A DNA stretch of 64,000 nucleotides from positions 9,349,001-9,413,000 of the forward strand of contig JAITYX010000012.1 of NCBI GenBank assembly GCA_021018815.1, read 5' to 3'. This document shows, piece after piece, positions 21,886-32,423 of this stretch (the stretch's first letter is position 1; each line of letters opens with the position of its first letter). Made by a program: the position numbers and the translations under genes. Under the pieces are notes generated by a model that saw only the letters and a list, made by a program, of their open reading frames with translations, did not search any database and was not told where the DNA came from. The stretch is from Talinum fruticosum (taxonomy: Eukaryota; Streptophyta; Magnoliopsida; Caryophyllales; Talinaceae).

Positions 21886-23060
21886 ATGGAATTTTGAGTT
21901 ACATGGATATTAGACTCGGAAAATTCCATTTCGTTTCTTACTCGGATAATCGGTTGCTTAATTATCGTAATTATTTTATTATCCGTGTCTAATCTTGGAC
22001 CAAAGTATTTTATACTTTGAGAACCAAAATTGATTTACTTTTGTAGGTTATTTAATCGAGGATACACTTTTCAAACTACAAAAGTAACCGAGCTCGAACG
22101 TCAAATCACCAGCGAGACATGGCTTTTCACCTTCTCTGCTACATACCCAAAAGATTGTGTCGGGGCTATCTGTTTGCAAATCTGGAAAACTAGAACACCA
22201 AGCTTAACGGTGGTTTACACCTTATCCTTCAAGACACCACCGAGTGGTTTTGGGACTTCTAAGAGAGTTAAACCGTTATCCAATGTTCACATTACAACGG
22301 ATACTTTTTGAGTGACTCGAAAGCTTCGTCAACGGTCACAAAGGACTCTCGGTCAGCGAGATGAAAATAACGAGCTACTCTGCCTGGTCATCTATAAACG
22401 AAGCCACCTCACAAGACTTGAAGATAGCCGAACCTATTGTTAATACACGTACTTGAGCAAAGTCATTGTATTTATTCTCAATCTTCTACTTCCAACTCCT
22501 ATTCTGTAATTCATTACTTTTTGAGTTGTAAGGTCTTGTACTCGATTACAAACACTTTCTTACTTTCTCTGTAAGGTCCCTTGACTAAGTCTGTAAAGGT
22601 TAACTCAACTTAGTTGTCCCTAACTGTAAGGGTTATCTCAGCTCGGAAGTACTAGATCGGATAAGGGAATTTACGAGTCTAGGAAAACTTGTAAAGAGTT
22701 GTCTAAGGGAGCAACTCGGGTTCGGTCGGTTCACGGTATTTTGTGGACTCAAAATAGTGGATTTTACTTCGTGCTTGGATTAGCACGGTCCATGGTTTTC
22801 TGCCCTGGGAGGGTTTCCACGTAATCTCTAAGTGTTATCTTTCCGAGTTCATTCTAGACTCGGAAAGTTTTATTGCTCCTGCTTAACTTGCTTACTTATT
22901 CAAGATAGCATTTCGAGCCCACACTTTTCGACCCTGCTGATTGACTCGGAACTTGTCTCTGTCTCTTCTTCGACAAAAGAGCTAACGTTTTCACGAAAAA
23001 CTTCCATCACCCTATTCACCTCCCTCTAGGGTGACGCAGACTCTCCCCGAGCAAACCTTC
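21886..23060 (+). mobile_element. C1 5' LTR, missing first ~400 bp
   Basis: It matches 31247-32423 of the 3' LTR closely (shared start GATGGAATTTTGAGTTACAT) and ends CAAACCTTCA. The first 400 bp of the 3' LTR (30849-31246) are absent; instead gypsy sequence abuts at 21885. The TATA region (ATCTATAAACGAAGCC, 22389) carries a change relative to ATCTATAAATAGAAGCC in the 3' LTR. Confidence 0.8.
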
Positions 23061-23062
23061 AA

Positions 23063-23075
23063 TTGGTATCGAGCC
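23063..23075 (+). promoter_or_regulatory. C1 primer-binding site, tRNA-iMet type
   Basis: TTGGTATCGAGCC lies 2 bp after the LTR end. The usual plant copia site is TGGTATCAGAGC, complementary to the 3' end of initiator Met tRNA. Here CAGAG has become CGAG, one base shorter. The same variant is present in C4. Confidence 0.7.
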
Positions 23076-23119
23076 TAGCCTTTCGAAAGGATCTAACCAT
23101 CCAAAGGTCTAAAGATCAA

Positions 23120-24900
23120 ATGGCTCGGAACAATGGAGAGTTCGATGAAGGAAGATCTTCCAGCGAGACCACCAAAATTCAAAGGATCAAACTTCGGGCA
23201 CTTGGAAGAAACTTCTGGAATGTTTCCTCATGGATCATGATGAAGATGTATGGGAAATCATACAACAAGGAAACTACATTCCAATGAAGACAGAGGAATT
23301 CAGAATCATTCCAAAGACAAAAGCCGAATTCACTCCGGGTGAAGCGGAGAAGTTCGGGAAGAACTTCAAGGCAATGAACATTCTGATGTGTGCCATTAGC
23401 TCAAAAGAATAGAGCCGAGTATCTGCACTGTGACTCAGCAAAAGAAGTGTGGGACACTCTTATCAACACTTACGAAGGCACTAGCAAGGTCGGTTAAGCA
23501 AAGATAAGCCAATATCTTCACAAGTATGAGCTTTTCAAGATGAAGCCGAAGAGAACATCACTCGAGATGTTCATTCGATTTACTGAGATTACCAACAATC
23601 TCAAATCATCTGGGTAAGAAGATTTCCCACGAGGAAATGTGTAGAAAGATACTCGAGAGTCTACCCAAGAGAAGATGGGGTCCCAAGGTGACCGCCATAG
23701 AGGAAGCTCGGAACCTCTCACTCTTAAAGCCGGACGAGCTCATCGGGAAGCTTCTCACTCACGAAATCCATCTAGAAGTGGAGGATGCCGAGGGCAGTAC
23801 TAAAAGGAACATTGCAGTGAAAGCCTCGGAATCCAAAGAAGCAAATCCGAGCTCCTCGACTCGGAAGACGATCCCATGGCACTCATTGCAAGAGGCTTCA
23901 AGAGAATAATGAAGCACAAAAGATGGGATAAAAAGCCAAAGGAAGAATTCTACAAGAAAGATGAGAGGGACAGAAAAGGTAAGTACTCTTCACCCTTAAA
24001 GTTATCTTTATCTAAGAATTCTGGATGTTTTAAGTGTGGCAGCAAAGACCACATAGTCAAAGACTGTCCAGAAAAGAAAAAGGGAAAGAAAGAAGAAGAA
24101 GGCCATGATGGTAACATGGAGCGATGAAGACTCATCGAAGATGATGATGACTCGAGACGACTAAAAGTGTCGATGGCAATCTCGACTCGAAGCCGAAGGA
24201 GAGTCGGACTCGAGACTCGAATAATGAGGAAACTAATCCTCAAGAGGTAATTGATTATTTCCTCAAATTCTCCAAAGTCGATTTAGCTAAGTACATTTTT
24301 ACTTTGGAAGAAAAGTCCAATTCGATTCTTCTCAATTCAAAGAACAACTTGAGTTAATTACTTCGAGAGCACTTCTTTGAAAAATGAATTAGAAAAGCTG
24401 AGACTTTCATTCGGAAAACTCAAGACTAGTGCTCAATCTAATGAGGCCGAGTCCGAGTTACTCAGGAAAGAAAATGAGGAGCTAAAGCATAAGCTCACTA
24501 AGTCTCAAGATCTGGTTTTAAAGTTTACTAAAGGTCGGAAAAACCTTGACATGCTCTTAGGATCACAATGTGTCTCCTTTCAAAAAGAAGGTCTTGGTTT
24601 CAACAAAGAAGAGGAATCCAATTCCTACTCGGATTTATTCAAAAGGATTTCAAAGCTGTGAAGTTCGGGAAAGCTGAGCACGGTCCCATTCACGAAATGA
24701 AGGGAGGACTAAGCCCGAAGCTGTTTACAAAGGAAATCGTTCTCTCATGTTTCAAAAGGAAAGGTTTTCAAAAAGAAAGAGACACGGACTCGGTTCTCTT
24801 AGACGAAGACTCGAGAATCGAGACAAAACCCAAAGTCATTCAAATCCGAGTTCAGAAACACCTTCTTCCTCGAAAAGGACCACGATAAGGAATGTTACTT
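23120..24900 (+). pseudogene. C1 gag
   Basis: Starts MARNNGEFDEGRSSS, the copia gag start. The UBN2-type gag core is spread over frames: DVWEIIQQGNYIPMKTEEFR (23238), EKFGKNFKAMNILMCAISS, then RRWGPKVTAIEEARNLSLLK (23670) and LIGKLLTHEIHLEVEDAE. A CCHC zinc knuckle CFKCGSKDHIVKDC is intact at 24026-24067, followed by a Lys/Glu-rich stretch. 24377-24661 is a coiled coil (NELEKLRLSFGKLKTSAQSN, SELLRKENEELKHKLTKSQD). Gag assembles the particle and packages RNA. Five or more frame breaks prevent a full product. Confidence 0.8.
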
Positions 24901-24949
24901 GGGTTCGTTAGAGGAAGTGAGAAGGGTTAGATTCTCTCTGTTTTGCGGG

Positions 24950-27900
24950 TCACTTAGAAAAGATCAAAAGGACACTGGTACCTTGACAGGTGGATGTTCC
25001 CGCCATATGTCGGGAGATGCGGGACTCTTTTACGAGTTGGAAAAACATAAAGGAGGAAAGGTCACATTTGGATATGATAGCAAAGGTAAGATAGTGGGGA
25101 TTGGTAAGATTGGAAAAGGAAGCAATCTGGTCGAGTCCAGTCTACCTTGTCAAAGGTTTAAAGTACAATCTACTCGAGCATCTCTCAACTATATGATAAA
25201 GGTCAAGAGGTAAGATTCACTCAAACCAACTGCTACATTTCTTATGTCAATACCAAAGAGACCAAGCTGTTAGGTAAAAGATTAGGTAACACCTATATCA
25301 TTCCTCTCTCTAACCCGAGTCAGAATCTATCTTGCTTAAAAGCATCTCTTCATGATGATTCATGGTCTTGGCATCGTAGATTAGGGCATATTAGCATGCA
25401 TACTATCAAAAAGTTTGTATCTCATGAGTGCAGTTAGGGGTTTACCTAAGCTGTGTTTTTGAGAAAGATAAAGTATGTGACGCATGCACCGAGAGGAAAC
25501 AAGTCGAGATCTTCATTCAAATCTCTCGAAGATAGTTTCCACATCCAAAGTGCTTGAGCTACTACATATGGATTTATGTGGCGAAATCCCTGTTAAGAGT
25601 CTTGGAGGTAAATCTTACATATTCGTTATTATTGATGATTATTCTCGATTTACACGGGTGTGTTTTCTTAAGCACAAAAATGAAGCTTTTAAGGAGTTCG
25701 AGCAAGCTCTGCAGAAAAATCCAAGTTGAGTCTCGGACTCGGATCCGGAGGATTTGAGCCGACCATGGAAGGGAGTTTGACTACTCGGAATTCTCGAGTT
25801 TTGTGACAAACATGGAATCTCTCACAACTTCTCAGCACTCGGAACTCCTCAACAGAATGGAGTAGTAGAGAGAAAGAACAGAACCCTTGAAGAAATAGCA
25901 AGGACGATGATGATTGAGCACAACTTGCCTTACTATTTACTAGGCGAGAGGCGATCAACACAGCCAACTATACTTTGAATAGATGGCTCATCGGACCCAT
26001 ATTGAAGAAAACACCTTACGAGCTCTACAAGGGAAAGAAACCAAATATTTCCTACTTCCAACCATTTGGATGTAAGTGCTACGTTCACAACAATGGTAAG
26101 GATCACTGACCAAGTTTGATGCTCGGTCGAGATGAAGGTATTTTTCTAGGTTACTCTTCTCACAGCAAGGCTTATCGTATTTTCAATAAGAGAACTAACA
26201 AAGTGGAAGAGAGTATCCACATTGTGTTTGATGAGCTTGAACAGGAGAAACCAAGCGAGTCTTCATACTCGAAATTGAAGCTCGGTAGAGATGATGACGA
26301 AGCTGAACCCACAAAGACTCGGACTCAACCGGCTCAAAATGAGGTCACTCGGAACGAAGTGACTCAAAATGAGACAACTCAAGAGTTCACTCAAAACGAA
26401 TAAGCCAATGAAGAAGATCACACGAGAACAAGCTTCGAAGATCAAGCGGTTCAGCCAACAAATCTCGTGAATCGAGAGAACTAGTAAAGCATTCAAGTTT
26501 ACTTCTAGTCATCCACTAGAAAATATAATTTCGATATCAACGAGTGGGGTAAGAACTCGTTCCTCTCTTCAAAATCTATGTGCATTCACTGCATTCATCT
26601 CATTAACTAAACCCAGAAATGCACTAGAGGCCCTTAATGAACCTGAATGGGTAGAGGCCATGCAAGAGGAACTCAATCAATTCGAAAGAAACCAAGTCCG
26701 GACTCGACCAACCGACCTCCTAACCACCCGAGTTATAAGAACCAAATAGGTTTTCAAAAACAAACTTGATGAGGGTGGAGTGGTAGTCAGAAACAAGGCT
26801 AGACTTGTGGCTCAAGGTTACAATCAAGAAGAAGGAATTGATTGTGGGGAAACATTTGCACCGGTTGCCGGAATCGAAGCTATTAGAATTCTGTTGGCAT
26901 TTGCATCCAGCATGCATATTAAATTATATGAAATGGACGTTAAGTGTGCATTTCTCAATGGTTTTATTGAAGAAGAAGTCTATGTCGAGCGGCCTCCTGG
27001 TTTTGAAAACTCAGAATTTCCAAATCATGTTTTCAAACTTCAAAAGGCTCTCTATGGTCTTAAACAAGCCCCTCGAGCTTGGTATGAAAGAGCGAGTAGC
27101 TTCTTGGTCCAAAATGATTTTAAAAGAGGTCGGATCGATAAGACTCTCTTCATAAAGACCAAGGGGAAAGATTTCCTTATTATTCAAATATATGTTGATG
27201 ATATTATCTTCGGTGCTACTAATGAATTTACGTGTCGAGAATTTTACTGAGTTGATGAGTTAGGAATTTCAAATGTGTGTGATGGGAGAACTCAATTTCT
27301 TCCTTGGCTTACAAATTAAACAAGACAAAGATGGGATCTATGTCCATCAATCTAAGTATACCAAGGAGGTGCTTGAAGAAATACAAACTTCGGGATGCAA
27401 AACACGCATCTACACCCATGAGCGAGCAGTATAAAGCTTGACTCGGACGAGAAAGGTAAAGCAATAGATCGAAACTCTACAGAGGTATGATTGGATCTCT
27501 ACTATATCTTACTTCCAGCCAGCCGAGATATCATGTTCAGTGTTTGCTTATGCGTAAGATTTCGAGGCTAATCTAAAAGAATCACATCTCACTTGCGGTG
27601 AAGAGAATTTTTAGATATCTTGCAGGTACTCGGAACTTAGGTCTTTGGTATTCCGGAGACTCGGAACCGACTCTCACTTGGATACTCAAACGCGGTCTAC
27701 GCTGGATATAAAGTTGATCAAAAGAGCACTTTTGGAGCTTGCCAATTTCTGGGTCAATCCCTAATATCCTGGCACTCAAAGAAGCAAAACTCGGTAGCTC
27801 TATCAACTGCTGAAGCTGAGTATATTGCAGCTGGAGCCTATTGTGCTCGAGATTCTATGGATAAAACAACACTTGAAAGATCTTGGACTGACCTTCAAAT

Positions 27901-28140
27901 CGGTACCAATCAAGTGTGACAATCAAAGTGCAATCAGCATCACCAAGAATCCGAGTCCAGCATTCAAAGACAATGCATATCGAGGTCGAGATATCACTTC
28001 CTACGAGACCACTCGGAAAAGGTGATATTGAACTTGAGTTCATTCCTACTAATCTTCAATTAGCTGATATCTTTACTAAGCCTCTTGGTGAAGATCGGTT
28101 TTGCTTTATTTGGAATGAGCTTGGTATGCTAAATGCATAA
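24950..28140 (+). pseudogene. C1 pol: protease, integrase, RT, RNase H
   Basis: Protease: near 24985 the active site WYLD-SGCSRHM is broken by one extra G (GACAGGTGG instead of GACAGTGG). The gag-pre-integrase block is at 25340-25520 (WHRRLGHISMHTIKKF). Integrase core: LLHMDLCGEIPVKSLGGKSY (25560), HGREFDYSEF and TPQQNGVVERKNRTLEE (25840) hold the DDE residues. RT is open from 26780 to 27250: RLVAQGYNQEEGIDCGETFA, MDVKCAFLNGFIEEEVYVE, LYGLKQAPRAWYER and IYVDDIIFGA (YVDD catalytic box). RNase H: LSTAEAEYIAA, ELEFIPTNLQLADIFTKPL, ending GMLNA and stop at 28138-28140. Multiple frameshifts. Confidence 0.85.
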
Positions 28141-28370
28141 TTGTGTGTTATCTTTGTGAAAATTGCATGATTATGTGTTATGTGTTTTCAAATTATCAAT
28201 AACCATTAGCTCGGTTGATTCGGTGATACTTGGGTTAGTAGTCATTTCTTGTTTCGAGTTACTCGGAACCCATTACGAGTCATACTCAAACGTAGAGAAA
28301 ATTTTGGACTTCAAATTTTCTGAAATTACCTCTAGAGTAGTGGAGAGTTTCGGAATATATTTTTCAAAAT

Positions 28371-28388
28371 CTTTTCTCTCTCTCTCTC
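28371..28388 (+). repeat. C1 CT microsatellite in pol-ORF3 spacer
   Basis: CTTTTCTCTCTCTCTCTC, about 155 bp before the internal TATA box. The same tract sits at the same place in C3 (37300), C4 (45032, complement) and C5 (59119, complement). GA/CT repeats are bound by BBR/BPC factors in plants; a regulatory role here is inference. Confidence 0.6.
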
Positions 28389-28540
28389 GAGCGCTGTGAT
28401 CGAGTCAATAGCCGTGGATCTCTAACCGCTGAAATCTTAACCGTTGAAGAGAATCGTCACACCGGTCTTCGATGACTGATTGACAAGCCGAGCCGAACGG
28501 AGTTATACTTAACGGATAGTTGACGGGCCCATTTCTTTTC

Positions 28541-28550
28541 TATAAATAGC
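28541..28550 (+). promoter_or_regulatory. C1 internal TATA box upstream of ORF3
   Basis: TTTCTATAAATAGCGTCTAT, 240 bp before the ORF3 ATG at 28781 and 400 bp after the pol stop. It is matched in C3 (TTCGCTATAAATAGCATCC), C4 and C5 at equivalent positions, and differs from the LTR TATA context (CATCTATAAATAGAAGCC). Confidence 0.6.
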
Positions 28551-28780
28551 GTCTATTCATCTTCGTCTCGGTACTCTACATTTCATCTCTTTCAAAAGAA
28601 ACTTTTCGCGGAAGATTTCTACGTACACGGTGATCGTTGAAGTTCTTCAAGCGTCGTAAAGGCCATCTCAAGTAAGTTTTGATTGCTCTCATCTGTTTCT
28701 TCTACTCCCTTTTCGTTTCTTCTCATCTACCTCTTCATCTCTTTTCTTCAAAAGTTTCATCTTTCCTTCCACCTCTCAAA

Positions 28781-30410
28781 ATGCCTAAAAGAGGTAACCA
28801 TCCCGACTTTCAAGTCTCTGCCTCCTCCAAAAGCCTCGCACCAAAACTCCGAAACCTCAACCCCTTCAAAACCCATTGTCACCCGAGCACCTTGCGGCTG
28901 GACGACAAATTCTTTCCTACAACCAAATTTCTTGGTTGGCTAACATTCAAACCACCGGCGCATATAACTTTATGTGCTTCGGCGAGTTCATCTATTTCGA
29001 ACTCGTTTCTAAGTTCTACACTCACCTCACCTTCTCGAGAAAATGTTCTAACCTCCCTGGTTTAGAACATCACTGTTAGAATAAACACCTCTCTCCTCCA
29101 CCGCTTGTTCAAGGTTTTTTGCCTTTTCTTGAACAGCAACCTCATTCCTTTCACCGACGTCGCCGACGACTTCTTTGAAAAGTACGCCAAAGAGTTCCCT
29201 GAGTCCGGAAGAACTTTTCGGTGACTCGGTTGAAGTCGAAGCACGCCTTACGTGCTTTCTGCTGATGAGAACTTTTTCTCTCAGCACTCTAGCAAGGAGA
29301 ACCCCAACTCCAAGCACCTCAAATCTCTTTTTCACATTCTTGAGGGCTACGAAGTAGACACTGTTCCCCTCCATCATTGAGCGGATGGCAGGCTGTGCCG
29401 GCTCAACTCCAATCCAAGAAGAACACCTCCCTCCCTTTCGGTGCTCTTCTCACCCTTGTCTTCAAACAATTCCAAGTTCCTCTCCCCTCGGACCCAAACG
29501 CTATGTCCGAGGCTGCCGTTGTTGTCGGGAAAAAGGAACTTCAAGGGTACGGATACTAGGAAGCCGAACACAGTATCCGGGTCCATAACTCGGAGCCGAG
29601 GCCTCCTTCTCGCCTCGGACTCGAAATCAATTCCTCTCTCTCTCCCTCTCCACCTGTTGGTGCCTCCACCTCAGGTGCCTCCAAATCTCTCTCTACTATT
29701 TTGTCCCCGTTTTTATGGACGAAATCATCTTTGTGTCCACTATCTTCCAAGACACGCTCCGGTCTTTCAAACTTGTCCTCCAAAATGAGAATATCAACCA
29801 AAATACCGCCCAATCCCAAATCCGAGAAGCGGTAGTCTCTAGTTCTTGAGATGAGGACCACAGTGCGGGAGCGAAGGAGGCTGGTCGAGCTGCTCGGAGA
29901 GAGAAGGTCCAAGGCGGCTCGGGACCATGGTGACTTAGACGCGTCCGAAGCGTCTTCGAGCCCAGGTCGACCTCCTCGGACGGCGGGGAAGAAGAAGAAG
30001 AAGCTGCGGATGCAGAAGCGGCAGACGCCGAGGAGCCTGCGGCTGAGGCGGCTCTATCCGGGCAAGGGGAGGAACACAAGGAAGAAGCGGCGGGAGCTGC
30101 TAAGGGTCGGCCTGCTCCACAAGCTTAGATAGCGGTACTCGGCTCGGACACCGGTCCGGGTGGGTCAAAGACCTAGGCTGCACCGGCGGGTCAGCCGGAG
30201 CAGCCCCTCCGGCTTCCGAGGTCCCAAGGGAAGAACCCCTCGATCCACTCGTTACGGGTCGGCCACTTAGAGCCGAGCCCCGACGATCATACCGGTTCTC
30301 CCTCCGCCGCGCTCAAGCACATCGTCAAGAACCTACTAGCGCCGGCGTACCTCCAAACCCTCCGCTTCCACTCAGAAATCTCCCTCTCCCTCGTAGGCGC
30401 CATGCATTGT
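28781..30410 (+). pseudogene. C1 third ORF (ORF3), putative plant transposon protein
   Basis: Starts MPKRGNHPDF. Blocks shared with C3, C4 and C5: LDDKFFPTT with GWL (28900), NITVRINTSLLHRLFKV and LFLNSNLIPF (29065-29150), FFEKYAKEFPES (29175), CFLLMRTFSL (29260), FGALLT-like segment (29440), GKKELQG (29530), ERRSKAA after a coiled-coil segment (29905), then an Ala/Glu-rich linker (29990-30120) and a basic tail. The central part resembles the Pfam 'putative plant transposon protein' group; this is from pattern memory. Location and function are unknown. It occupies the place of the env-like ORF of SIRE elements, but I see no transmembrane segment. At least five frame changes. Confidence 0.6.
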
Positions 30411-30836
30411 GTCACAATGCCAAAGTCTGCCAGATTCTTCTTTACGAGAGATTTTCATTTTCTTTCTTTTGTCCAGGACATCTAAGTTGTACTAATTGTT
30501 CTTTTCTTCCCTTCTTTTTTTCTTTGTTTTTCTTTGAAAGGCAAGGGGGAGAAATAGAGTCGAAAAACTTGTTGTCTTGTTTAGGGGAGTTTTCCCTCCT
30601 TTTGAATATATTTCTTTTTAACTTTAATGGACTAATGCATTTCATTATTATTTTACGAGTTCATTATTGTTAGCATGCTTTTACGAGTTAATATTAATTC
30701 CTTGATAGAGCATACTTTACTTTTTGCTCCGATACATTAAGTATGTCTTACTCATCTCATCTCATGCGCAACCACTCAGAATCGGATCTTTTTCACTAAC
30801 AAAGTTTACTGTCTAAGTATGGAATGCCTTTCATCA

Positions 30837-30848
30837 AAAAGGGGAGAT
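30837..30848 (+). other. C1 polypurine tract
   Basis: AAAAAGGGGAGAT directly before the 3' LTR start TGAAGACTCG; it primes plus-strand DNA synthesis. C3 (42030-42042) and C5 (55006-55017, complement) carry the same tract. Confidence 0.8.
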
Positions 30849-32423
30849 TGAAGACTCGAGACCTTTGCTCAATACTTTTACGAGTTGTATAAAAGGAATC
30901 GGGTATAACAATCTCGTACTTATAGAGTTTTGATTCCAAGGCATTCTCTATTTGCTAGAAACTTTTCTGAGTGATACGGTATCTTATCTAAGTGATATAG
31001 CTTTCACTTCATGTATTTCATGCTTATCCTTGAGTGACTCGAAACACTGATACTTTGTTACGAGTCTCTCATCACTCAGATTCATCGCATGTTGAATAGA
31101 CTAGTATTCCGCTTAGATTTGACTCCTTTCTATAAGGTCTATCTTGTTGAAGTTAGTACTCCGATCTGTTTCATGCTTAGTCTATATCAAGGTATATCAC
31201 TGTGATGTTCTTTACTTAACTTGATTCTTTGCTCGAGACTAGCTCGATGGAATTTTGAGTTACATGGATATTAGACTCGAGAAAATTCCATTTCGTTTCT
31301 TACTCGGATAATCGGTTGCTTAATTATCGTAATTATTTTATTATCTATGTCTAATCTTGGACCAAAGTATTTTATACTTTGAGAACCAAAATTGATTTAC
31401 TTTTGTAGGTTATTTAATCGAGGATACACTTTTTAAACTACAAAAGTAGCCGAAGCTTCGAACGTCAAATCACCAGCGAGACATGGCTTTTCACCTTCCT
31501 CGCTATAGTCCCGAGAAGATTGTGTCGGGGCTATCCGTTTCCAAATCTGGAAAACTAGAACGCCAAGCTTAACGGTGGTTTCCACCTTATCTTTCAAGAC
31601 ACCACCAGTAGTTTTGGGACTTCCAAGAGAGTTAAACCGTTATCCAACGTTCACATTACAACGGATACTTTCGATTGACTCGGAAAGCTTCGTCAACGGT
31701 CACAAAGGACTCTCGGTCAGCGAGATGAAAATAACGGCTACTCTGCCTGGTCATCTATAAATAGAAGCCACCTCACAAGACTTGAAGATAGCCGAATCTA
31801 TTGTTAATAGACGTACTTGAGCAAAGTCATTGTATTTATTCTCAATCTTCTACTTACAACTCCTATTCTGTAATTCATTACTTTACGAGTTGTAAGGTCT
31901 TGTACTCGATTACAAACACTTTCTTACTTTCTCTGCAAGGTCCCTTGACTAAGCTGTAAAGGTTAACTCAGCTTAGTTGTCCCTAACTGTAAGGGTTATC
32001 TCAGCTAGGAAGTACTAGATCGGATAAGGGAATTTCGAGTCTAGGAAAACTTGTAAAGAGTTGTCTAAGGGAGCACCTCGGGTTCGGTAAGTTCACGGTA
32101 TTTTATGGACTTAAAATAGTGGATTTGACTTCGTGCTTGGATTAGCACGGTCCATGGTTTTCTGCCCCAGGAGGGTTTCCACGTAATCTCTAAGTGTTAT
32201 CTTTACGAGTTCATTCTAGACTCGGAAAGTTTTATTGCTCTCGCTTAACTTGCTTACTTATTCGAGATAGCATTTCGAGCCCACACTTTTCCGACCTCGC
32301 TGATTGACTCGGAACTTATCTTTGTCTCTTCTTTGGCAAAAGAGCTAACGTTTTCACGAAAAACTTCCATCACCCTATTCACCCCCTCTAGGGTGACACG
32401 AGACTCTCCCGAGTAAACCTTCG
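30849..32423 (+). mobile_element. C1 3' LTR, full length 1.57 kb
   Basis: Runs TGAAGACTCG...AAACCTTCG (final A to G), with TGAAG/CTTCA terminal inverted repeats. TATA box ATCTATAAATAGAAGCC at 31754-31770. An AGTACTAGATCGGATAAGGG segment and a CACCCCCTCTAGGGTGACAC segment near the 3' end are shared by all LTRs of the family. Immediately right is the minus-strand integrase of C2. Confidence 0.85.

Larger units (their letters stand above)
21886..32423 (+). mobile_element. Copia element C1 (SIRE/Maximus-like), 5' LTR truncated
   Basis: Order: partial 5' LTR, primer site, gag, protease, integrase, RT, RNase H, third ORF, polypurine tract, full 3' LTR. Integrase before RT defines Ty1/copia. Size above 10 kb, long gag with CCHC and coiled coil, and an extra ORF after RNase H fit the SIRE/Maximus lineage. 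It is the most complete copia copy in the window, but every ORF has frameshifts. Confidence 0.85.

Noticed and set aside
29556..30079. Overlapping 118- and 127-codon minus-strand frames
   Set aside because: Shadows of the repetitive Ala/Glu-rich ORF3 C-terminal region on the opposite strand; absent from other copies.
28781..30410. ORF3 as a retroviral-type envelope gene
   Set aside because: Position is env-like, but I see no signal peptide, transmembrane segment or cleavage-site pattern in any of the four copies.
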